Origin: JBNLBS01 sp050303415
GTDB taxonomy: Bacteria; Pseudomonadota; Gammaproteobacteria; Methylococcales; Methylomonadaceae
Reading direction: 5' to 3'
DNA length: 64,000 nt
NCBI GenBank assembly: GCA_050303415.1
Contig: JBNLBS010000009.1
Location: 62,001 to 126,000 of the forward strand
The position numbers were made by a program, and so were the translations under genes. Shown piece by piece: positions 1-7,229 of the stretch. How positions within the stretch are numbered: the stretch's first letter is position 1; each line of letters starts with the position of its first letter. Under the pieces are notes generated by a model. The model ran no database searches, was not told the DNA's origin, and saw nothing but the letters and a program-made list of their open reading frames with translations.

Positions 1-308
1 GCAGTCGTGGTGGCATTGGCATCCGGCGTATTCATCACAATAATACCCTGCTCGGTTGCCGCTGGAATATCTACATTATCGACACCAATACCGGCACGTC
101 CAACCAGCTTAAGATTTTTGGCTGCCTGAAGTACCTTTTGAGTTACTTTGGTGTCACTGCGAATTAAAATCGCCTCATAATCGCCGATAATGTCACAAAG
201 CCCCTGTTCATCCAAACCGGTTTCAATATGAATTTGTATATCAGGCTGGTCATTTAAAAAATTAATACCCGCTTCTGCCAACTTGTCTGAAATAAGGATT
301 TTATGCAT
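1..308 (-). CDS. serA: D-3-phosphoglycerate dehydrogenase, N-terminal part (runs off window)
   Basis: First committed enzyme of serine synthesis, oxidising 3-phosphoglycerate with NAD in the cytoplasm. About 102 N-terminal residues are visible, reading MHKILISDKLAEAG at the start. The stretch RAGVGVDNVD followed by AATEQGIIVMNTPDANA is the classic region where the substrate domain meets the Rossmann domain in D-isomer 2-hydroxyacid dehydrogenases of the SerA type. The C-terminal dimerisation and ACT regions lie outside the window, so the long or short SerA type cannot be told. The gene is divergent from the CLC gene, with about 140 bp between the starts. Confidence 0.9.
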   Translation of the reverse strand, partial: MHKILISDKLAEAGINFLNDQPDIQIHIETGLDEQGLCDIIGDYEAILIRSDTKVTQKVLQAAKNLKLVGRAGIGVDNVDIPAATEQGIIVMNTPDANATTT

Positions 309-451
309 TTTTATCAATACCGAATAAATAGGGAAACGAAAGTCTATAAGGATAAAACAATATGCCTTTAAAACGAAGTTCTAGTTTATAAAATCGCATA
401 GCTTAGCAGCTTTGATATAATTACTGAATTACCTTGCATAATTAAACCAAC

Positions 452-1765
452 ATGTCAGAGCAATCTTCGTCTTTTTTATCTATTACCGCCTGGAAACAAA
501 GACTGGTTTTTTGGTTAGGTGCCATCATCGTCGGCTTTCTAATCGTTATAATGACCACGCTTAGCGAATGGGCAGGTCAACTCTATCGAGACATGTCATC
601 TCTTTATCCCTGGTTTAATTCAGTTATTGCACCTATTGGTTTGGGCCTGACCGCATGGATAACTTTCCGATTTTTTCCCGGCACTGAGCGTAGCGGCATT
701 CCTCAGGTTAAAGTTGCCTTGGAAATTTCTGACCAGCTTAGCCAAAGAAACAAACTTATTTCACTTAAAATTGCGCTAGGCAACCTGTTCTTACCGATTA
801 TGGGGTTACTTTCCGGTGCGTCGGTCGGCTTTGGCGGTCCGGCAGTACAGGTCGGCGCTTCATTAATGGCATCAATGGGTAAAGCCACCAAATTCCCGGC
901 CCATTATATGGAAAAAGGTCTGATCCTGGCTGGCAGTGCCGCCGGTTTTGCCGCCATGTTCAGTGCACCGCTGGCCGGCATTATGTTTGCCATTGAAGAA
1001 ATGGGCCGAGCACTGGAAGAACAGGTAAGCAGTTTAGTCTTAACTGCCATTGTTTTTTCCGGTGTCACCGCTTATGCCCTATTAAACAGTTATATTTTCT
1101 TTACAGATAAATCGTTTGTTATGCCTTTTGGCTATAGCTGGCTGGCCATCCCATTATGTGGAGTTATTGGCGGCTTTTTAGGCGGCCTGTTCAGTAAAAT
1201 TATTATTGCCGGTGGCCGATTAATCAGCCGCTCGGGTGTTTCTATTGTTTTAATAGCGATTCTCTGTGGTTCCATCATTGCTGCACTGGGCTATTATTCG
1301 CATGGTGACACCTTTGGTACCGGTTATCAGCAGGCCAAGGCAATTTTAACCGACACGGAAATAATGGATCCTTTATATCCATTGCTAAAAATGTTGGCAA
1401 CCATAGTCACTTTTTTTAGCGGCATTCCCAGTGGGGTTTTTGTCCCGTCCATTGCCACCGGAGCCGGATTCGGAGTTAATTTGGCACACTGGTTCCCTAT
1501 TGCGCCCATTTCCGCCATGGTGCTGTTAACCATAACCGCGTATTTTTCCGGTATGCTGCAGTCGCCTTTAACCTCCTTTGTTATTGTGATGGAAATAACC
1601 GACTGCCACGAAATCCTGATTCCGTTAATGGCGGCCTCATTCTTTGCTACCGGCACGTCCAAATTAATCAATCAAAAACCGCTATATCGCGCCCTGTGCG
1701 ACAGTTATAGTCACCCGGATGCCAGTAAAACAGTTGAAGAGAACGTCGAAAAAAATGAAAATTAA
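452..1765 (+). CDS. CLC-family chloride channel/transporter lacking the gating glutamate
   Basis: Inner-membrane CLC protein of 437 residues, the usual size of bacterial CLCs without CBS domains. Visible family motifs are SGIPQV (residues 81-86), the selectivity loop GFGGP (126-130), the IEEM segment (181-184, the internal proton glutamate region), the loop SGVFVPS and a terminal KPLY carrying the chloride-coordinating tyrosine. In exchangers the 126-130 loop is GREGP; here the arginine is Phe and the gating glutamate is Gly. By analogy with E148 mutants this predicts proton-uncoupled, channel-like anion flow, which is inference. The end overlaps the next start by 11 bases, so translational coupling with the thioredoxin-like gene is likely. 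Confidence 0.93.
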   Translation: MSEQSSSFLSITAWKQRLVFWLGAIIVGFLIVIMTTLSEWAGQLYRDMSSLYPWFNSVIAPIGLGLTAWITFRFFPGTERSGIPQVKVALEISDQLSQRNKLISLKIALGNLFLPIMGLLSGASVGFGGPAVQVGASLMASMGKATKFPAHYMEKGLILAGSAAGFAAMFSAPLAGIMFAIEEMGRALEEQVSSLVLTAIVFSGVTAYALLNSYIFFTDKSFVMPFGYSWLAIPLCGVIGGFLGGLFSKIIIAGGRLISRSGVSIVLIAILCGSIIAALGYYSHGDTFGTGYQQAKAILTDTEIMDPLYPLLKMLATIVTFFSGIPSGVFVPSIATGAGFGVNLAHWFPIAPISAMVLLTITAYFSGMLQSPLTSFVIVMEITDCHEILIPLMAASFFATGTSKLINQKPLYRALCDSYSHPDASKTVEENVEKNEN

Positions 1766-2255
1766 AAACTGGCTTATTGTATTTGTTTTAATAATTGTTA
1801 TTGCCGGGCTGAGCTGGTTCTTCAGTCAAAGCACTCCAGCACCTGACGTCAGCTTTACCACGATAAAAAACAAACAGATAGAATTATCCGCTCTTCACGG
1901 AAAACCCGTTTTAGTGACCTTTTGGGCCACCGATTGTCCAGGCTGCATTGCGGAAATCCCACATTTAATCGAACTGTATCAACAATACCACGGACAGGGA
2001 TTAGAAATCATTGCCGTGGCGATGTATTATGACCCGCCCAATCATGTCGTCAACATGAGCGAGGCCAAACAGTTGCCTTACCCTATTGCCCTGGATTTAA
2101 TGGGCGAACATGCAAAAGCTTTTGGCGGTGTACAATTAACACCAACAACTTTTTTAATTAACCCGGAAGGCTATATTGCCCTTCAGAAAATCGGCGCTTT
2201 TGATATCACTGATATGAAACAACGTATCGAAACACTACTTACCCCACAAGGATAA
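1755..2255 (+). CDS. Membrane-tethered TlpA/ResA-like thioredoxin-fold protein
   Basis: Protein of 166 residues with one N-terminal membrane segment (residues 6-23) followed by a periplasmic redoxin domain. The active site is WATDCPGC (Cys61, Cys64), followed by a long helix and a cis-proline region at LTPTTFLI. TlpA/ResA proteins reduce disulfides in apocytochromes c or copper-centre proteins, fitting the many c-type cytochromes nearby, but the actual client cannot be read from sequence. The ATG was chosen because the membrane segment follows at once; a longer in-frame start only adds a basic leader inside the CLC gene. HemJ begins 4 bases after its stop. Confidence 0.85.
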   Translation: MKIKNWLIVFVLIIVIAGLSWFFSQSTPAPDVSFTTIKNKQIELSALHGKPVLVTFWATDCPGCIAEIPHLIELYQQYHGQGLEIIAVAMYYDPPNHVVNMSEAKQLPYPIALDLMGEHAKAFGGVQLTPTTFLINPEGYIALQKIGAFDITDMKQRIETLLTPQG

Positions 2256-2259
2256 ACCT

Positions 2260-2685
2260 ATGCTCTGGCTTAAAGCTTTTCATTTAATATTTATGGTGGC
2301 CTGGTTTGCGGGACTGTTTTATTTACCCAGACTTTATGTCTATCACGCCATGAGCGAAGACGATGTCAGCAATGAACGTTTTAAGGTGATGGAGCGTAAA
2401 TTATTCTTTGGCATCATGACACCCAGCATGATATTGACTTTTTTCTTCGGCATTTGGATGCTGATTGATTACGCCTGGGCAGCCTATGCCAGCAGCGGAT
2501 GGCTGCACGCAAAATTGTTTTTATTGTTTTTACTGGTGGTCTACCATGGTTTTTGCGGCAAATGGTTATTTGATTTTAAACATGACCGCAACCGGAAGTC
2601 GCACGTATATTATCGCTGGATAAATGAAATACCGGTTTTATTTTTATTGGGTATTATTATTTTGGCAGTCGTTCGTCCCTTCTGA
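2260..2685 (+). CDS. hemJ: Protoporphyrinogen IX oxidase HemJ
   Basis: Four-helix membrane protein of 141 residues, the normal HemJ length (former UPF0093). HemJ oxidises protoporphyrinogen IX to protoporphyrin IX, the penultimate step of haem synthesis, in bacteria lacking HemY or HemG. The conserved pattern is visible: a membrane histidine in KAFHLIFMVAWFAG, then FYLPRLYVYHA, then GWLHAKL with the conserved lysine and KWLFDFK later on. It is the last gene of the CLC-thioredoxin-hemJ run and is followed directly by a strong hairpin terminator. Haem supply makes sense beside the globin and cytochrome genes, but the link is only positional. Confidence 0.9.
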   Translation: MLWLKAFHLIFMVAWFAGLFYLPRLYVYHAMSEDDVSNERFKVMERKLFFGIMTPSMILTFFFGIWMLIDYAWAAYASSGWLHAKLFLLFLLVVYHGFCGKWLFDFKHDRNRKSHVYYRWINEIPVLFLLGIIILAVVRPF

Positions 2686-2697
2686 CCTAGTACACAT

Positions 2698-2732
2698 AAA
2701 AAAGCCGCTTGTGTCACCCCAAGCGGCTTTTT
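2698..2732. terminator. Bidirectional intrinsic terminator between hemJ and the globin gene
   Basis: A perfect stem (AAAGCCGCTT paired with AAGCGGCTTT around a 10-base centre) is flanked by A-runs on one side and T-runs on the other, so it can terminate both converging genes. Confidence 0.9.
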
Positions 2733-2733
2733 A

Positions 2734-2756
2734 ATTAGACATCATTAGACATCATT
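2734..2756. repeat. Short tandem direct repeat
   Basis: The ten bases ATTAGACATC occur twice in a row, followed by a further ATT, between the terminator and the 3' end of the globin gene. No function is apparent. Confidence 0.6.
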
Positions 2757-2768
2757 GCCTCACTTTAT

Positions 2769-3287
2769 TTAGTAAGCCGCGTCTTTCATTGTGGTTGCAA
2801 CCAGACCATAAGCTGTCGCCCAGGCATCCCTGACATCATCATTAAAGGCATCCCCCAAACCCTGCTCCAGGGTCCATAAGAAAGCGGCTCCTACGGTATC
2901 ATAATGCTCCGGCCTCACCCCGTACTCAACATGACGCTTTCCCATATCTTGCAACACAGGGACTACAGCGTCCAGTTTTGTTAATGAACTGACCACCACA
3001 TTTAATGAAGTCATTAACTTTTCTCCCTGTTCAACCATATCACCTTTAAATAACGGTTTAACACTTGGATCCATTTCAAACAAACGCCCGTAAAACAGTT
3101 CCGCAGCCCTCTCTTTAATGGGTTTAACCATCTCCCAGGTATCTTGTACCAGTTTGATTTGCGCTGAAGAGATTGGACCGTCAGCTTCATCCCTGTAAAC
3201 CGAAGCCTCAGGTCTGGCACCGGACATATTATCTTTCATTAACAGTAATATTAAACCTAACAAGACAGGTATAATTATGAATTCCAT
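2769..3287 (-). CDS. Membrane-anchored single-domain globin
   Basis: Protein of 172 residues. Residues 2-17 (EFIIIPVLLGLILLLM) form one membrane anchor, followed by a charged linker and, from about residue 38, a globin of the Vitreoscilla/flavohaemoglobin type. The proximal haem ligand is probably His119 in KRHVEYGV; the CD-corner phenylalanine lies in PSVKPLF and an E-helix glutamine in EQGEKLM. No reductase domain follows. Such globins bind O2 or NO; tethering suggests work at the respiratory membrane (inference). The start was taken at MEFIII because AGAGG lies seven bases upstream; a longer in-frame start has no such site. Confidence 0.88.
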   Translation of the reverse strand: MEFIIIPVLLGLILLLMKDNMSGARPEASVYRDEADGPISSAQIKLVQDTWEMVKPIKERAAELFYGRLFEMDPSVKPLFKGDMVEQGEKLMTSLNVVVSSLTKLDAVVPVLQDMGKRHVEYGVRPEHYDTVGAAFLWTLEQGLGDAFNDDVRDAWATAYGLVATTMKDAAY

Positions 3288-3791
3288 CAGCTCACCTCTA
3301 TTTTTATAATTATTAGTTTTTGAATTCACCGTCCCTAGCATTAATGTTTTAATATCGATTCAAAATCGACTCAGAATAGTAACACTAATTTTTACAGCAA
3401 TAAACCACCTAAGGGCTTGTCATCAAGTCACGAAATTTATCGATCTAAAAGTTGATAATTCATTTATCGTAATTGACACTTTTGTACAAAATATCTGTAA
3501 ACAGAGCCATGCAGGTATACCTGTTACACCAATTATTTATATCACCGAACAACCATTGCATGAGAATTTTCCATCACTTTAAAAAAAATAGACCAAAAGA
3601 CGTACAAAAGACAAACAATAGTTTCATTATCAATGACCTGGAAATAAGGCTATTGCAATCCCGCTAACGCCCAGGTTATACAGACCAAATATTCAGATAT
3701 AATTTTTCTTAACATTCACTATCTTTACGGTTCTTTGATCAGTTTAATCGTGATACGCTTAGCAACTTTTTTTGGATAACGAATAATAACT
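3288..3791. other. Intergenic region between the globin gene and thiD
   Basis: No convincing gene. A 64-codon plus-strand reading frame is rich in rare composition and has no ribosome site. A small palindrome TCGATT-CAA-AATCGA at 3355-3369 lies 68 bases upstream of the globin start and could be an operator. I looked for a thiamine-pyrophosphate riboswitch before thiD and saw none of its conserved elements. Confidence 0.5.
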
Positions 3792-4583
3792 ATGTCTTAC
3801 AAACGTCCGGTTGTGCTTTCTTTTTCCGGTCATGATCCTTGTGGAGGAGCAGGTGTTCAGGCTGATATTGAAACTTTAATCAGCCACCAGTGCCATGCTG
3901 TCAGTGTTATTACTGCTTTGACTGAACAAGACACCAAGAATGTAAAAAAAATCATCCCGCAATTACCGGGGGATATTATCAGCCAGGCTGATACTTTATT
4001 TAATGATCTTGATATCCAGGCCATTAAAATAGGCTTGATCGGGCACCTTGACACCGCTCAGGCCATACACAATATTTTACTGCGCTACCCTGATATTCCG
4101 GTAATTTTAGATCCGGTTTTAGCTGCAGGCGGGGGCACCCCGTTGGCAAATGAACAATTGATAGAAGCCATTGTCGATTTATTATTACCCTGCACCACTG
4201 TTTTAACTCCGAACAGCAATGAAGCCCGGTTATTGGCAGGTATAGATGATATTGAAGAAGCGGCCTTAACTTTGCTGGATGAAGGCAGTGAATATGTTTT
4301 GGTTACCGGCAGCCACGAAGACACACCGTCAGTTTGCAATCAATTGTATGCCGACAATGAATGCATTGAACGTTTTAACTGGGATCGGTTACCGGACAGT
4401 TATCACGGCTCCGGCTGCACACTGGCCAGCAGTATTACTGCATTAATTGCCCATGGCCTGACACCGGTTACAGCAATTAAAGAGGCTCAGGAATATACTT
4501 GGAATGCCCTGAAAAATGCCTATCATTCAGGTAAAGGCCAACATATTCCTAATCGTCTTTTTTGGATAGAAGAAACCACATGA
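3792..4583 (+). CDS. thiD: Hydroxymethylpyrimidine / phosphomethylpyrimidine kinase
   Basis: Cytoplasmic ThiD of 263 residues, phosphorylating HMP and HMP-phosphate to HMP-pyrophosphate in thiamine synthesis. The ribokinase-like fold shows SFSGHDPCGGAGVQADIET at the N-terminus (substrate pocket), DPVLAAGGGTPL in the middle, and the anion-hole and catalytic loop DSYHGSGCTLASSITA near the C-terminus. Its stop overlaps the thiE start in an ATGA arrangement, so the two are translationally coupled. It heads the thiDE-sox-moeA run and no riboswitch is visible upstream. Confidence 0.95.
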   Translation: MSYKRPVVLSFSGHDPCGGAGVQADIETLISHQCHAVSVITALTEQDTKNVKKIIPQLPGDIISQADTLFNDLDIQAIKIGLIGHLDTAQAIHNILLRYPDIPVILDPVLAAGGGTPLANEQLIEAIVDLLLPCTTVLTPNSNEARLLAGIDDIEEAALTLLDEGSEYVLVTGSHEDTPSVCNQLYADNECIERFNWDRLPDSYHGSGCTLASSITALIAHGLTPVTAIKEAQEYTWNALKNAYHSGKGQHIPNRLFWIEETT

Positions 4584-5197
4584 TTTTGCCCAAGCAAGGC
4601 CTTTATGCCATCACCCAAACAGAGAATAAAACCTCTGCCGACATTGTTAATCATGTTGCTGCGGCGATTAAAGGCGGAGCGTGTATTATTCAATATAGAG
4701 ATAAAACATCGGCAGATGTACTTGATATCGCCAAACAATTGGCTGTTTTATGCCAATTTCATCAAGTGCCGTTAATTATCAATGATGATGTAGCGTTGGC
4801 ACTTGCGGTCAACGCAGATGGAGTACATCTGGGCAAGGAGGATGGTGATATATTACAAGCCAGAGAAAAACTGGGACCGGATGCAATTATCGGTGTGTCT
4901 TGCTATAACTCGATAGAACGAGCACAACGGGCTCAAGAACAAGGCGCCAGCTACGTTGCTTTTGGCCGGTTTTTCCCGTCCGGCACCAAACCGTTGGCGG
5001 CACCTGCCGACATCAGCACACTGACTGCAGCCAAACAATGTATACAGTTACCTATTGTTGCCATTGGCGGCATTCTGCCCGCTAACGGTGGTCAATTGAT
5101 CGAAGCCGGAGCCGATATTCTGGCGGTGATCGGCGGCATTTTCGACCACCAGCCCGAACAATCCGCTCGTGCGTATCAGGCATTATTCAAGAATTGA
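4580..5197 (+). CDS. thiE: Thiamine-phosphate synthase
   Basis: Cytoplasmic TIM-barrel enzyme of 205 residues that joins HMP-pyrophosphate with thiazole phosphate to make thiamine phosphate. Key motifs are QYRDKTS (pyrophosphate binding), LIINDDVALA, GVHLGKEDG, GVSCYN and VAFGRFFPSGTK, followed by PIVAIGGI and a phosphate-binding glycine region near the C-terminus. The start is the ATG overlapping the thiD stop rather than an in-frame codon six triplets earlier, because MILPKQGLYAIT is the normal N-terminus. The stop overlaps the soxX start (TGATG), tying vitamin synthesis to the sox genes. Confidence 0.95.
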   Translation: MILPKQGLYAITQTENKTSADIVNHVAAAIKGGACIIQYRDKTSADVLDIAKQLAVLCQFHQVPLIINDDVALALAVNADGVHLGKEDGDILQAREKLGPDAIIGVSCYNSIERAQRAQEQGASYVAFGRFFPSGTKPLAAPADISTLTAAKQCIQLPIVAIGGILPANGGQLIEAGADILAVIGGIFDHQPEQSARAYQALFKN

Positions 5198-5541
5198 TGA
5201 AAATACTGTTGATTATCTGTCTTGCCTTACTTGCATCTTGTGCAAAGCATACAGTAGTATCTAGTCAACGCTTAAGTGACGGTAAGGAAATAGCTTTTGC
5301 CCGCAGCAAAGGCAATTGTCTGGCCTGTCATAAAATTGCCGATGGTGAGTCCCCCGGTAATATTGGCCCGGAGCTTTTAAACTTGCCTGCTCGCTTTAAC
5401 AGCAAGCAACAGCTAAAGGCGCAAATCTGGGATGCAACGCAGTTTAATCCACAGACCAGTATGCCGCCCTTTGGCAAAAACAAGATTCTCACTGAACATG
5501 AAATAGATCAGTTGGTCGATTATTTATGGATATTAAAATAG
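5197..5541 (+). CDS. soxX: Sulfur-oxidation c-type cytochrome SoxX, predicted lipoprotein
   Basis: Monohaem cytochrome of 114 residues; with SoxA it forms the complex that oxidatively joins thiosulfate to SoxY. The haem site is CLACH with the preceding SKGN typical of SoxX; the axial methionine is in SMPPFG and the C-terminal helix ends in LVDYLW. The leader MKILLIICLALLASC carries a lipobox (LASC), so the protein is probably anchored to a membrane rather than freely periplasmic; most described SoxX proteins have an ordinary signal peptide. Its ATG overlaps the thiE stop, and soxY follows after 8 bases. Confidence 0.9.
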   Translation: MKILLIICLALLASCAKHTVVSSQRLSDGKEIAFARSKGNCLACHKIADGESPGNIGPELLNLPARFNSKQQLKAQIWDATQFNPQTSMPPFGKNKILTEHEIDQLVDYLWILK

Positions 5542-5549
5542 GAGCCTGA

Positions 5550-6023
5550 ATGAAACCCGGCAGCCGCAGACAATTCATCAAAAAATCGATATCATTAACC
5601 GCCTATACCGCTGCGATGGCAACCGGTTTTTTCAATCCTCAATTAACTTATGCCAACTGGCTGGCTGAAGATTTTGCGACTAATACACTGGATGAAACCA
5701 TTAAGCGCTTGTTTGCTGATCAATCCATCAGCGACACCAATAAAATAAAAATAAAACTGCCCAGAATTGCCGAAAATGGTGCCGTGGTACCCATTAAAGT
5801 TACCAGCACCCTGGATAATGTCGATACGATTTCTATTCTGGTGGAAAAAAACCCAGTGCCGTTAGCAGCAATTTTCAATTTATCACCCGCTGTCGACGCC
5901 TTTGTTTCCGCTCGAATTAAAATGGCAGAAACCTGCGATGTTATCGCCGTAGTCAGAGCAGAAGGCCAGCTTTACAGCAGCCGAAAAAAGGTTAAAGTCA
6001 CCATCGGCGGCTGCGGGGGTTAA
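5550..6023 (+). CDS. soxY: Sulfur-carrier protein SoxY
   Basis: Periplasmic carrier of 157 residues. The N-terminus has a Tat-like leader (SRRQFIKKS followed by a hydrophobic stretch to about residue 30), as is usual for SoxY, which folds with SoxZ before export. The protein ends in GGCGG, the swinging arm whose cysteine carries the sulfur intermediate. Ig-like strands such as GAVVPIKVTSTLDNVD precede it. soxZ begins one base after its stop, consistent with equimolar synthesis of the SoxYZ heterodimer. RBS: AGGAG seven bases before the ATG. Confidence 0.95.
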   Translation: MKPGSRRQFIKKSISLTAYTAAMATGFFNPQLTYANWLAEDFATNTLDETIKRLFADQSISDTNKIKIKLPRIAENGAVVPIKVTSTLDNVDTISILVEKNPVPLAAIFNLSPAVDAFVSARIKMAETCDVIAVVRAEGQLYSSRKKVKVTIGGCGG

Positions 6024-6024
6024 C

Positions 6025-6336
6025 ATGTCCAGCATCAAGATTCGCAGTAAACGCATGGATGGCAAAACCCAGATCAGGACACTGATCGCGCATCCGATGG
6101 AACATGGTCGCAACCGTGATAAAACGACCAATGAACTGATTCCAGCCCACTTTATTCAGGAACTGGAAGTCAGGCATAATGATAACATTATTATTGCCAG
6201 CAGCATGGCTGGCAGCATAGCCAAAGACCCCTACTTTGCCTTTATGCTTAACGGTGGTGAGCCCGGCGATAAGATCACCATCAGCTGGAAAGATAACCAA
6301 GGCAATTCAGATACTCAGGATCATCGCATCAAGTAG
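6025..6336 (+). CDS. soxZ: Sulfur-oxidation protein SoxZ
   Basis: Small partner of SoxY (103 residues, normal family length), without its own signal peptide; it is co-exported with SoxY. Recognisable regions are the N-terminal SSIKIRSKRMDGKTQIRTLIAHPMEHG, simplified here to its core KTQIRTLIAHPMEHG, then PAHFIQELEV and the C-terminal GDKITISWKDNQG. It binds SoxY so that the GGCGG arm can reach SoxXA and other Sox enzymes. Only one base separates it from soxY. Confidence 0.95.
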   Translation: MSSIKIRSKRMDGKTQIRTLIAHPMEHGRNRDKTTNELIPAHFIQELEVRHNDNIIIASSMAGSIAKDPYFAFMLNGGEPGDKITISWKDNQGNSDTQDHRIK

Positions 6337-6392
6337 CCCGTTATTAAAATTTCAGTATAAAACCCAAATGAGTTTTTATACGGAAAGGAGAA

Positions 6393-7229
6393 ATGTGTTT
6401 GTTAAAATACTGTTTAAGCTTGCTTATGCTATTACTAACCAGCCCCGCTTTCGCCAGTTCGGCGCAACAGGATTTAAAAGACTTCCGACAGCATTATCAG
6501 CAATTGTTTCCACAATTGAGCTTGCAGGATTATGCTGACGGCATTTATGCAATTGACCCTATTTCCAGGGAATCCTGGCTCGCCATCAATGAGTTTCCAC
6601 CGTATGAAACCGGACTGGATGAAGGTAGGATACTGTTTCACCAGGCATTTAAAGACGGACATCATTACGCTGACTGCTTTGCCAACCAAGGCATTGGCAT
6701 TGCACATTTATATCCGGTTTGGGATAGTCAAAAGGCTCAGGTCGTTACGCTGGCCCGTGCGATTAATAACTGTCGAATTAAACATCAGGAAGCCCCCCTG
6801 CCCTATAAAAAAGGAGCGCTGGTGAAAATTCTTGCCTTTATGGCCTATACCTCACGCGGCAAGACCATCCGGATAAATATCCCTGACAATGATCCCAGAG
6901 CTCAGGCCGCGTACCAACAAGGTAAAGATTATTATTATCAACGCCGCGGACAGTTGAATTTTTCCTGTGCCAGTTGCCATGTACAAAATGCCGGGAAATA
7001 TATTCGTTCGGAAATGCTTAGTCCATCATTGGGTCATACCAGTCACTGGCCGACTTATCGGTTAAAATGGGGTGAGTTAGGCAGCCTGCACCGACGTTTT
7101 ATCGGTTGTCATCAACAAATACGTGCACCGGCACCTAAAGCGCAAAGCACAGGCTTAAGCAATCTGGAATATTTTTTAACTTATATGGCTAACGGTATAA
7201 AACTTAACGGCCCCGGCACACGAAAATGA
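6393..7229 (+). CDS. soxA: Sulfur-oxidation cytochrome SoxA, single-CXXCH type
   Basis: Periplasmic SoxA of 278 residues with a cleavable leader (to about FAS at residue 22). Only one haem motif, CASCH, is present. The first SoxA haem site is reduced to a lone cysteine in HYADCFANQG, pairing with Cys in INNCR, as in mono-haem SoxA proteins. The active-site cysteine, which becomes a persulfide haem ligand in characterised SoxA, is probably in FIGCHQQIRA. A strong AAAGGAG sits before the ATG. The 56-base gap after soxZ is the widest in the cluster, and its stop overlaps moeA. SoxB and SoxCD are not encoded here. Confidence 0.93.
   Translation: MCLLKYCLSLLMLLLTSPAFASSAQQDLKDFRQHYQQLFPQLSLQDYADGIYAIDPISRESWLAINEFPPYETGLDEGRILFHQAFKDGHHYADCFANQGIGIAHLYPVWDSQKAQVVTLARAINNCRIKHQEAPLPYKKGALVKILAFMAYTSRGKTIRINIPDNDPRAQAAYQQGKDYYYQRRGQLNFSCASCHVQNAGKYIRSEMLSPSLGHTSHWPTYRLKWGELGSLHRRFIGCHQQIRAPAPKAQSTGLSNLEYFLTYMANGIKLNGPGTRK

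Noticed and set aside
3473..3667. 64-codon plus-strand reading frame between globin and thiD
   Set aside because: No ribosome site, no recognisable fold, and composition like random AT-rich DNA.
3668..3791. Possible TPP riboswitch before thiD
   Set aside because: The conserved CUGAGA and ACCUGAUCUGG-type elements are absent.
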